Positions 1-5,888 of a DNA stretch of 8,314 bases are shown here, in pieces; the stretch's first letter is position 1, and every line of letters starts with the position of its first letter. Made by a program: the position numbers and the translations under genes. Source of the stretch: Bacteroidota bacterium. Lineage in GTDB: Bacteria > Bacteroidota > Kryptoniia > Kryptoniales > JAKASW01. Below the pieces are notes generated by a model. The model saw nothing but the letters and a program-made list of their open reading frames with translations, had not been told where the DNA came from and searched no databases. The stretch is taken from positions 1 to 8,314 of the forward strand of contig JAJYOS010000252.1 in the NCBI GenBank assembly GCA_021796055.1. Reading direction: 5' to 3'.

Positions 1-449
1 CGGGCGGAGATGCTGGTTGGAAAAATGCGGCACCGGGTGCGCAGTGTCCCGGCCCGGCAGTTTTCGAATATAGCATTCTGGTTCATGGCCCGGTAGATGA
101 CTTCACCGAAATCAATAGACTTGCAGAGGAATATAACAGCCCGGTAATCCCTCTTGCGAGGAAGCATGCCCTTAATGGTCATGACGAGATTTCATTCGTC
201 AGAATCGAGGGCGATTCCATCGCCTTCAGCGCATTCAAGGAATCCGAAGATGGAACAGGAATAATCCTGCGCTGTTATAATATTGGAGGAAAAAGTTCCA
301 CCGGAAAGGTGTTTTTAGATTTTCCGGTCAAGAGCGCTTACATAACCGATCTGGACGAAAGGGAGCGATCGGAACTGGAGTTAAACGGAAGCACGGTGAG
401 CTTCACGGCGACCCCACATTCAATCGTTACACTGAAGATAAAAACGTGA
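1..449 (+). CDS. Alpha-mannosidase, glycoside hydrolase family 38, C-terminal part (5' end outside window)
   Basis: Only the last 148 codons are present, read from base 3 to the TGA at 447-449. GH38 enzymes hydrolyse alpha-mannosidic bonds. The visible part is the C-terminal beta-sandwich region, not the catalytic domain. Family-typical stretches are DAGWKNAAPGAQCPG followed by FEYSILVHG near the start, and SAFKESEDGTGIILRCYN in the middle, which matches the 'K..EDG.GLILR.YN' signature of GH38 C-terminal domains. The protein ends on an ordinary beta-rich tail (TPHSIVTLKIKT). The catalytic residues lie upstream of the window, so activity, specificity and any signal peptide cannot be judged. 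The stop sits 10 nt before the next ATG, and a strong ribosome site overlaps it, so the gene is probably cotranscribed with the ferritin-like gene. The family call is firm; the substrate (glycan, mannosylglycerate or other) is open. Confidence 0.85.
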   Translation, partial: GGDAGWKNAAPGAQCPGPAVFEYSILVHGPVDDFTEINRLAEEYNSPVIPLARKHALNGHDEISFVRIEGDSIAFSAFKESEDGTGIILRCYNIGGKSSTGKVFLDFPVKSAYITDLDERERSELELNGSTVSFTATPHSIVTLKIKT

Positions 450-454
450 GGAGG
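449..454 (+). promoter_or_regulatory. Strong Shine-Dalgarno site for the ferritin-like gene
   Basis: AGGAGG lies 5 nt before the ATG at 460 and overlaps the TGA of the GH38 gene. It is the best ribosome site in the window and fixes the start of the DUF455 gene. The overlap with the upstream stop suggests coupled translation. Confidence 0.85.
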
Positions 455-459
455 AGAAA

Positions 460-1662
460 ATGAAATACTTGTCTAAAGAAGAAGTGATAGACAGGCTGCG
501 CCGGTACCGGTTCGTGAAGAACCAGATTCTGGAAATTATCGGCGGTTGGGTACTGTCAACTCCTGAAGTGAAGATAAAGATCCAGTATGGCCGGCAGCTA
601 TATTCGGACGCATCGCATTCTGACATGTTGAAGCAACGGCTCTATCACCTTGGAGCGAGAACAGACGACAGACAGATTACATATCCGGCTCAGAAATTCA
701 TATCGTACCTTGAGGACATATGGCGCAATGCGACCAGAACTTCCGTCAGGTTGTACACAATAGACGTCCTCCTGCGCTCTCTCCTTGTCGACATGATACG
801 CCAACAACTGGAGCAAACGTCCATTCCAGAAGACAAAGGGACCGAAGAAATTCTCAGAAAGATAATGAGCGACGACTACGCCAGAATCAGCTGGGCGAAT
901 AGCGCGATTGTTGAATTGGCCGAACAGGGAGAAATACTTGACGACTCTGTGAAGCAGCAGCTGAAGGAGAAGCTTAACCAGGGTGGAGGCTTCATGGAAT
1001 CCGAAAATCCCGGAGTCCCGTTCAGAAAGGAGTTCGCCTACAGCAGGATGCCAATTAGACCTGGCGACTGGAAAATTATCGAGGATCCCAACGACTACGC
1101 CGAGAAAGCAAACACGTTCGACAACGTCGAAGGTAAGAGACGGTTGCTGCATGATCTGATGGACGGAGAGCTTTGCAGCATCGAACGGTTGGGCAAGATG
1201 CTGGCAGAGTTTTCGGAGCTTCCGTGGGAAATGAAGCTGCAACTTTCCAAACAGGCATGGGATGAGTCGCGACACGCCGAGGCGCAAATCCGAAGACTTA
1301 AAGAATTCGGTGGAAAGGTAGGGGACTATCCGGTAAATTATTGGGGATGGGAAGTCGACGTAAATCGCAGGGATCCCCTTGAGAGGTTGGCAATATCCAA
1401 TATGACTTTTGAAAGTGAAGCATGTAAGCACATGAACAACTGGATAGAAACCGCCCGAGCGACCGGCGATGAGGAGTCTGCAAGATTAATAGAATTTATA
1501 CTTATGGACGAAGTCACTCATGTGCAAATTGGAAAAAGGTGGGTCGAAGAACTCACGAAGGGGGAGCCGGAACATTATAAGAAAGTGATGGCCTATCCTG
1601 AATCCGTTCTCCAGACAATCCGACCGAAAGGTATCAAACTTGACGACTTAGAACAAAACTGA
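460..1662 (+). CDS. DUF455-family ferritin-like protein with a second, degenerate ferritin-like half
   Basis: This 400-residue, probably cytosolic protein has no signal peptide or membrane segment. Residues about 225-365 match the DUF455 (PF04305) ferritin-like family. They carry the ligand pattern of a carboxylate-bridged di-metal four-helix bundle: E237 in HDLMDGELCSIE, E269-x2-H272 in DESRHAE, E318/E320 in FESEA, and E351-x2-H354 in ILMDEVTHVQIGKRW. Relatives in this superfamily include O2-using di-iron hydroxylases such as MiaE, but DUF455 itself has no settled reaction. The N-terminal half appears to be a diverged copy: GRQLYSDASHSDMLKQRL (44-61) aligns with SKQAWDESRHAEAQIRRL (263-280), and IMSDDYAR (135-142) with ILMDEVTH (347-354), where the last His is Arg. 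The ATG is fixed by AGGAGG 5 nt upstream. The stop is 4 nt before the IclR start. An oxidative or metal-handling step in the sugar pathway is an inference from neighbours. Confidence 0.8.
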   Translation: MKYLSKEEVIDRLRRYRFVKNQILEIIGGWVLSTPEVKIKIQYGRQLYSDASHSDMLKQRLYHLGARTDDRQITYPAQKFISYLEDIWRNATRTSVRLYTIDVLLRSLLVDMIRQQLEQTSIPEDKGTEEILRKIMSDDYARISWANSAIVELAEQGEILDDSVKQQLKEKLNQGGGFMESENPGVPFRKEFAYSRMPIRPGDWKIIEDPNDYAEKANTFDNVEGKRRLLHDLMDGELCSIERLGKMLAEFSELPWEMKLQLSKQAWDESRHAEAQIRRLKEFGGKVGDYPVNYWGWEVDVNRRDPLERLAISNMTFESEACKHMNNWIETARATGDEESARLIEFILMDEVTHVQIGKRWVEELTKGEPEHYKKVMAYPESVLQTIRPKGIKLDDLEQN

Positions 1663-1666
1663 TTCC

Positions 1667-2443
1667 ATGTCACCAAACTACACTGTGCCTGCAGTCGAGA
1701 GAACCGTAAGAGTACTGCAGGCACTTATCCAGCATAATCGCGGAGCTTCCCTCACCCAGCTTGTGAATGAAACAGGCATTCCCAAGAGTTCGCTGTTCCG
1801 CATCCTTGTCACTTTGAATCAGCATCAGCTTGTTGTGGAAGATCCGGAGAGACAGACGTTCACGCTCGGCATGAAACTCGTCGAATGGGGAAGTGCCGTA
1901 CTCGACAGGGTCGACCTCAAGAGTGTTGCCCATCCGCATCTTGTGAAGATGGCGGCCCAGACCGGTCAGAGTTTCTACCTTGCTGTCCTCGACGATTATG
2001 AGGTCATTCTTGTGGATCGTGCCGATACACCTGACATTTGGAGGATAGTTACGAGACTTGGTCTTCGCTCCCCGGTTCATTGTACCGCGAGCGGACTTGC
2101 TATCATAGCAGAAGTGACGGAAGAGCAGCTCGATGAAATGGTTAAGAGAAAAGGTCTGACACGTTTTACGTCAAAGACGATAACTACGAAAAAGGGCTTG
2201 AGTAACAAGCTTGCGGAAATTCGGCGACTGGGCTACGCTTGTGCAGACGGAGACTTCAAGACAGACCTTTATGCGCTTGCGGTGGGCATCCGCGACCACA
2301 GGGGAAAAATCGTCGCTTCGCTTATGACCGCACTCCATCGGGATATCGCGAGAAGTAATAAGAAGCTTGTCAAGTCCCTTATTGTTGCTCTGATCCAGGA
2401 AGGTGAAAACATTTCCAGCACGATCGGCTACGCCGGCAATTGA
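1667..2443 (+). CDS. IclR-family transcriptional regulator
   Basis: This 258-residue protein has normal IclR length. The N-terminal winged helix-turn-helix spans about residues 8-65: VPAVERTVRVLQAL, then SLTQLVNETGIPKSSLFRIL as the helix-turn-helix, then a wing ending in FTLGMKLVEWG. The C-terminal effector domain covers about 85-255, with the family stretch GLRSPVHCTASGLAIIA at 132-148 (usual form G.R.PLH.TA.GKA.LA) and ADGDFKTDLYALAVGIRDHRG at 193-213 (usual form D.E...G...IA.P). IclR proteins bind DNA as dimers of dimers and respond to a small metabolite, often a catabolic intermediate. Here the effector is probably a sugar or sugar acid of the surrounding pathway (inference). The ATG lies 4 nt after the DUF455 stop and has no clear Shine-Dalgarno sequence, so translation is likely coupled. 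A perfect 11-bp inverted repeat lies within its first codons and could be an autoregulatory site. Confidence 0.92.
   Translation: MSPNYTVPAVERTVRVLQALIQHNRGASLTQLVNETGIPKSSLFRILVTLNQHQLVVEDPERQTFTLGMKLVEWGSAVLDRVDLKSVAHPHLVKMAAQTGQSFYLAVLDDYEVILVDRADTPDIWRIVTRLGLRSPVHCTASGLAIIAEVTEEQLDEMVKRKGLTRFTSKTITTKKGLSNKLAEIRRLGYACADGDFKTDLYALAVGIRDHRGKIVASLMTALHRDIARSNKKLVKSLIVALIQEGENISSTIGYAGN
1685..1724. repeat. Perfect 11-bp inverted repeat inside the 5' end of the IclR gene
   Basis: GTGCCTGCAGT at 1685-1695 is the exact reverse complement of ACTGCAGGCAC at 1714-1724, with 18 nt between the arms. Each arm contains the palindrome CTGCAG. The repeat begins 18 nt after the first base of the start codon. 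It could be a DNA operator for a dimeric regulator or an 11-bp RNA hairpin. Coding constraint explains part of it, because the arms encode VPAV and VLQAL, a stretch conserved in IclR proteins. The repeat is seen directly; a function is only possible. Confidence 0.45.
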
Positions 2444-2447
2444 CGTG

Positions 2448-3251
2448 ATGGAAATAGCAATAGTGAGTGACGAGATTGTCCCGGAATTCAGGGAAGCCGT
2501 TAGATACGGAACAGACTGGGGAATCAGAAAGTACGAGCTTCGGACCTTGACGAGCGGCAGGGTGCCGGGACTGAATCAAATCGACGTTCAGCAGGTCCTC
2601 GACGGAATACGCCTCGATGGAATTGAGATCACCGCTCTTTCTCCGGGAATTTTCAAGGTGCCGCTTGCGCAAAGGAAAGAAATCCGGCGTGAGCTGGACA
2701 CGATTCTGCCACAGACAATCGAGATCGCGCGCAAGTTCGGCACGGGAAAAATAATCATTTTCGGTTTCAAGCGAGAACAGAATGAGCCTGACGGGAACGT
2801 GGCGGCGGTTGTTGAATATCTGGAAGAGGCGGCAGGCATCGCCTCATCTTCCGGAACCAGCTTGCTCGTGGAAAACGAACCGGGGTACTGGTGCGGTTCA
2901 GGTAAGACAACTTCGGAGATCCTTCGGAAAGTGTCCGATGCGCCCATAAAGTCAAACTGGGATCCGTGCAATGCTTTCGGCGAGGATGAAAATCCCTACC
3001 CCGATGGCTATTCTGCTATCAAGGACTTCATTGCCGGGGTGCATGTGAAAGACACGGTGAAAGGGGCACTCGTGGAATGTGTGCCGGTCGGTGAGGGGCT
3101 GATCGATTGGGAAGGCCAACTGAGATCGCTCGTCGCGGAACGACGCATCGATTATGTAACCGTGGAAACCCACAGTCTACCTCTAATAGAAAAATCCAAG
3201 CGCAATGTGGATGTCCTGCGTTCGATGCTAAGAGCAGTCGAGGCACGCTAA
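2448..3251 (+). CDS. Xylose-isomerase-like TIM-barrel sugar isomerase/epimerase (AP_endonuc_2 family)
   Basis: This 267-residue protein has the normal length for the PF01261 TIM barrels that interconvert ketoses, aldoses or epimers, or act as lyases or dehydratases, usually with one divalent metal. The four expected ligands occur in order with family-like spacing: E142 in VENEP, D172 in NWDPCNA, H199 in GVHVKD and E240 in VETH. The N-terminus MEIAIVSDEI is the first barrel strand, and IIIFGF (about 104-109) is a later strand. I chose ATG 2448, 4 nt after the IclR stop, over an in-frame GTG at 2403. The longer form would overlap IclR by 41 nt and add residues before the first strand, and its AGGAAG is too close to that GTG. 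No clear Shine-Dalgarno precedes 2448, so coupling to IclR is likely. The substrate is not predictable; a keto-sugar is plausible beside a Gfo/Idh oxidoreductase. Confidence 0.85.
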   Translation: MEIAIVSDEIVPEFREAVRYGTDWGIRKYELRTLTSGRVPGLNQIDVQQVLDGIRLDGIEITALSPGIFKVPLAQRKEIRRELDTILPQTIEIARKFGTGKIIIFGFKREQNEPDGNVAAVVEYLEEAAGIASSSGTSLLVENEPGYWCGSGKTTSEILRKVSDAPIKSNWDPCNAFGEDENPYPDGYSAIKDFIAGVHVKDTVKGALVECVPVGEGLIDWEGQLRSLVAERRIDYVTVETHSLPLIEKSKRNVDVLRSMLRAVEAR

Positions 3252-3382
3252 ATAGAATATGTAAAATTTTCTCTTCCGGTGGACGGTATTTCAGTTCGAC
3301 TGTGGGGGCGTTATTTTTCAACATCAAAAAGACAGATTCGTCGGAGTTCTGAGGGGGCGACGATTCAATAGCATGGATTATT
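3252..3382. other. 131-nt intergenic gap between the two gene blocks; possible promoter region
   Basis: This is the only gap over 50 nt between intact genes, so it is the natural place for a promoter of the redox-kinase block. It contains AT-rich stretches (GTAAAATTTTC near 3261, TTATTTTTC near 3311), but I cannot identify a convincing -35/-10 pair, a Bacteroidota-type -33/-7 pair or a rho-independent terminator. A small inverted repeat TCGTCG (3338-3343) / CGACGA (3358-3363) frames GAGGGGG at 3351-3357, which resembles a Shine-Dalgarno core but lies 25 nt before the GTG at 3383. An 11-codon frame, ATG 3373 to TAA 3408, overlaps the next start out of frame. Confidence 0.4.
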
Positions 3383-4858
3383 GTGAGCAAAAAATACTTT
3401 ACGTATAAGAGCCTGGCCGATGTAGAACAGGCCTCGAGATCGCTTGGAGTCGATATTACCTTCGAAGAAAAACTCGAAGCGGTCTATTCCCCCGTCCGTA
3501 TAGGGGGGCGGATTATTGGCAATTCGCTGGCGATCCATCCTATGGAAGGGTGTGACGGTACACTTGATGGAAGGCCCGACAAACTCACATTTCGAAGGTG
3601 GGAACGATTTGCCCAAGGAGGTGCAAAACTGATATGGGGAGAGGCAACCGCCGTCGTGCCGGAAGGCAGAGCAAATCCCAGACAATTGCTTTTGAACCGG
3701 AGTACCATGCCGGACTTCCGGAAACTTCTCAAGGCTACGCGCATGAAGCACCGCGAAGCGTTCGGCAGGGACGATGACCTTCTTGTCGGCATTCAACTGA
3801 CACACTCGGGCCGCTACAGTTATCCGAAACCTCTCATCTCGTATTATCATCCTCATGTCGACTTCCTAACCTTTTCCGACAAGAAGCGGGGAATCAGGAT
3901 TAATGGAGACTACCCGGTGCTCACGGACGACTACCTTGAAAGACTTGAAGACTCATACGTCGACGCTATCAGGATTGCATCCGATGTTGGTTTCGATTTC
4001 GTGGATATCAAACAGTGTCACACGTATCTTCTAAATGAGCTTCTCGGTGCGCGTACGAGGCCGGGCAAATACGGCGGCAGTTTCGAAAACAGAACAAGGT
4101 TTATACGAAATGTCCTGGCAAAATCAAAAGAATTCGTCGGTGATCGTTTGATTTTAGCTTCCCGGATGAATGCCTATGACGGGATTCCATTCGCCGAAGA
4201 TCCGGTCACCAAAGTTGGTGTACCACTACCGTACGAGATTCCGTATGATTACGGTTTCGGGATCGACAGAATGCATCCGATGAAAGAAGACCTGACGGAA
4301 GTCATAACTTTCGTCAAGACTCTCATGGAGAACGGACTGAAGCTGCTTAATATTTCGCTGGGTAGTCCTTATTACAACATGCACATCGGGCGTCCCTTTG
4401 ATCGCCCCCCGATTGACGGTTACCACCCCCCCGAGCATCCGCTTGTCGGTGTCGAACGGCATTTCAGGATAACCGGTGAGATTCAAAAAGCATTTCCCGA
4501 TCTTCCGGTGGTTGGGACCGGATACAGCTGGCTTCGGAAGTTTATCATAAATGCTGCCGAGTCAAACCTGAGAAGAAAGAGAGTGAGCATCATTGGGATC
4601 GGACGCGGTTCAATCGCATATCCAAACTACGTGAAAGATGCACTCAGCCGCGCCGATGTCAAGAGCAGTATGGTTTGCTATGGTGCAAGTTTCTGCACGG
4701 ACCTCATGCGCTCAAAGAACAATGCCATGGGACAATATCCGACTGGATGTGTACCGAGGGATGAGGTGTATGCAAGAATTTATAAAGAATCGATCAGGAA
4801 AGTAAACGGCAGTGAGGCTGCGGAAACAGAAAAAGAGAAAGAAGAAAAAGAGAATTGA
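3383..4858 (+). CDS. Old-yellow-enzyme-type NADH:flavin oxidoreductase, 2,4-dienoyl-CoA reductase-like
   Basis: This 491-residue protein carries a single FMN-binding TIM barrel (Oxidored_FMN, PF00724). After a 35-residue N-terminal extension come YSPVRIGGRIIGN and the flavin-site stretch HPMEGCDG (52-59, Cys57). Next are QLTHSGRYSY (138-147, close to HTGRYSY of FadH), CHTYLLNELL (212-221, Tyr215 at the position of the FadH catalytic Tyr) and RTRPGKYGGSFENR (224-237). Such enzymes reduce activated C=C bonds, typically alpha,beta-unsaturated carbonyls. The second FAD/NAD domain of FadH is absent. The usual four-cysteine iron-sulfur site appears incomplete: Cys432, Cys438 and Cys456 are present but the CxxC partner is Ala435. 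GTG 3383 is the only conventional in-frame start before the family core, and it lacks a Shine-Dalgarno at normal distance. The Lys/Glu-rich tail overlaps the next start. The substrate is unknown; a dehydrated keto-sugar is one option (inference). Confidence 0.85.
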   Translation: MSKKYFTYKSLADVEQASRSLGVDITFEEKLEAVYSPVRIGGRIIGNSLAIHPMEGCDGTLDGRPDKLTFRRWERFAQGGAKLIWGEATAVVPEGRANPRQLLLNRSTMPDFRKLLKATRMKHREAFGRDDDLLVGIQLTHSGRYSYPKPLISYYHPHVDFLTFSDKKRGIRINGDYPVLTDDYLERLEDSYVDAIRIASDVGFDFVDIKQCHTYLLNELLGARTRPGKYGGSFENRTRFIRNVLAKSKEFVGDRLILASRMNAYDGIPFAEDPVTKVGVPLPYEIPYDYGFGIDRMHPMKEDLTEVITFVKTLMENGLKLLNISLGSPYYNMHIGRPFDRPPIDGYHPPEHPLVGVERHFRITGEIQKAFPDLPVVGTGYSWLRKFIINAAESNLRRKRVSIIGIGRGSIAYPNYVKDALSRADVKSSMVCYGASFCTDLMRSKNNAMGQYPTGCVPRDEVYARIYKESIRKVNGSEAAETEKEKEEKEN

Positions 4859-5883
4859 AGAGAGAGTACGCAAACATCGCTCTGATCGGCGTCACAAATC
4901 ACGGACGGACAATTCTGAGAATGATAGAGGCTTGTGACAAGCTTCGTCTCAGGTCGTGCTTTGATATCAATTCGGCGGCTGTCCGTCAGGTCGCGGCAGA
5001 GACCGGCTGCAGGGCTCCTGAAAGCTATGAGGCGCTTTTGTCAGATCCGGAACTGGATGCAGTTGCCATTGCTACACCTAACTTCGTGCACAGGGACCAG
5101 GCGATAGAGGCGTTGAGGCATGGGAAACACGTTTTCATCGAAAAGCCTTTGGCAGTAAATGTCTGTGAAGGGCTCGAGATCGTGAAAACGGCGAAAGATG
5201 CAGGGAAGATCCTGCAGGTGGGACACAACACGCGAAAGAGGAGATCCTTTCGTCAGGGAAAGCGGTTTATCGATGCAGGTGAAGTCGGCGAGATTGTAAG
5301 TGTGTACGCAAACATGTCTTTCAATTTCGGGATTAGCAAGGATGTCCCCGAATGGAAAAAGGAGAAGGATAAATGCCAGATGCTTCCCATGACGCAGCTT
5401 GGAATTCATTTTGTCGATACGCTTCAATACCTGGTCGGTCCGATTGCGTCGGTCACCTGCACACAGAGATCTGCCGTTATTCAAAACAAGCATGGAGAGA
5501 AAGTTGTCGATAGCGTTGCCGCGACGTTGATGTTTGAGAACGGCGTGATTGGTGCAATCCAGTCTGATTACGTGACACCGGAAGCCTATCAGGTTGTCAT
5601 CTCGGGTACCAGGGCAAGAATTACTTGCGGAGCCGAAACCATTCTCGTGGAGAAGACGGTCCGGGGGAAGGTTGAAGTTCAGTCAATTTCCGCTTCGGAA
5701 GAGATTGACGGCGAAAGCTATCTGTCCGAGATTAGAGAATTCGCTGAATGCTTATTGACAGGGAATCTGCCCGACGTGGATGGAAAAGTCGGGTTACGGA
5801 ATGTTGCGGTTGTAGAAGCGATGGCACGGTCAGCGGAATCTGGATGTGCGGTAAAAATCGGTGAAGTGCTCTGCGAGGTCTAG
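4855..5883 (+). CDS. Gfo/Idh/MocA-family NAD(P)-dependent oxidoreductase
   Basis: This 342-residue protein has typical family length. It has an N-terminal Rossmann domain (about 5-120) and a C-terminal alpha/beta substrate domain. The nucleotide loop is GVTNHG (12-17), where the middle Gly of GxGxxG is Thr14. The segment DAVAIATPNFVHRDQAIEAL precedes the hallmark EKPLA at 96-100, with catalytic-type Lys97, and HFVDTLQYLVG contains the usual active-site His185. Members oxidise or reduce hydroxyls on sugars, inositols and glycosides, including formation of 3-keto sugars. The TTG at 4855 overlaps the TGA of the flavin enzyme (TTGA), so the two proteins are probably made in coupled fashion. A long purine tract just upstream (about 4828-4854) may serve as a diffuse ribosome site. 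Neighbouring isomerase-like and flavin enzymes fit a pathway through keto-sugars, but cofactor preference and substrate cannot be read from the sequence. Confidence 0.9.
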   Translation: MKREYANIALIGVTNHGRTILRMIEACDKLRLRSCFDINSAAVRQVAAETGCRAPESYEALLSDPELDAVAIATPNFVHRDQAIEALRHGKHVFIEKPLAVNVCEGLEIVKTAKDAGKILQVGHNTRKRRSFRQGKRFIDAGEVGEIVSVYANMSFNFGISKDVPEWKKEKDKCQMLPMTQLGIHFVDTLQYLVGPIASVTCTQRSAVIQNKHGEKVVDSVAATLMFENGVIGAIQSDYVTPEAYQVVISGTRARITCGAETILVEKTVRGKVEVQSISASEEIDGESYLSEIREFAECLLTGNLPDVDGKVGLRNVAVVEAMARSAESGCAVKIGEVLCEV

Positions 5884-5888
5884 TTCAC

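Noticed and set aside
598..1431. Long minus-strand open frame of 277 codons opposite the ferritin-like gene
   Set aside because: It shows no recognisable family and has a composition typical of an antisense shadow. The plus-strand frame has clear DUF455 motifs and a strong ribosome site.
2403..2447. Earlier GTG start for the TIM-barrel gene
   Set aside because: It would overlap the IclR gene by 41 nt and add residues before the first barrel strand, and AGGAAG sits directly against the GTG. ATG 2448 is 4 nt after the IclR stop.
3373..3408. Small ORF of 11 codons before and across the flavin reductase start, as a gene
   Set aside because: It is too short to support on its own, and its purine core is 15 nt away. 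It is kept only as part of a low-interest observation on the unusual start.
4404..4432. Two C-runs (six and seven C) as a phase-variation tract in the flavin reductase gene
   Set aside because: The runs encode a plausible proline-containing loop in a frame that stays open. Seven C is short for slippage-based switching, and the gene is an ordinary metabolic enzyme.
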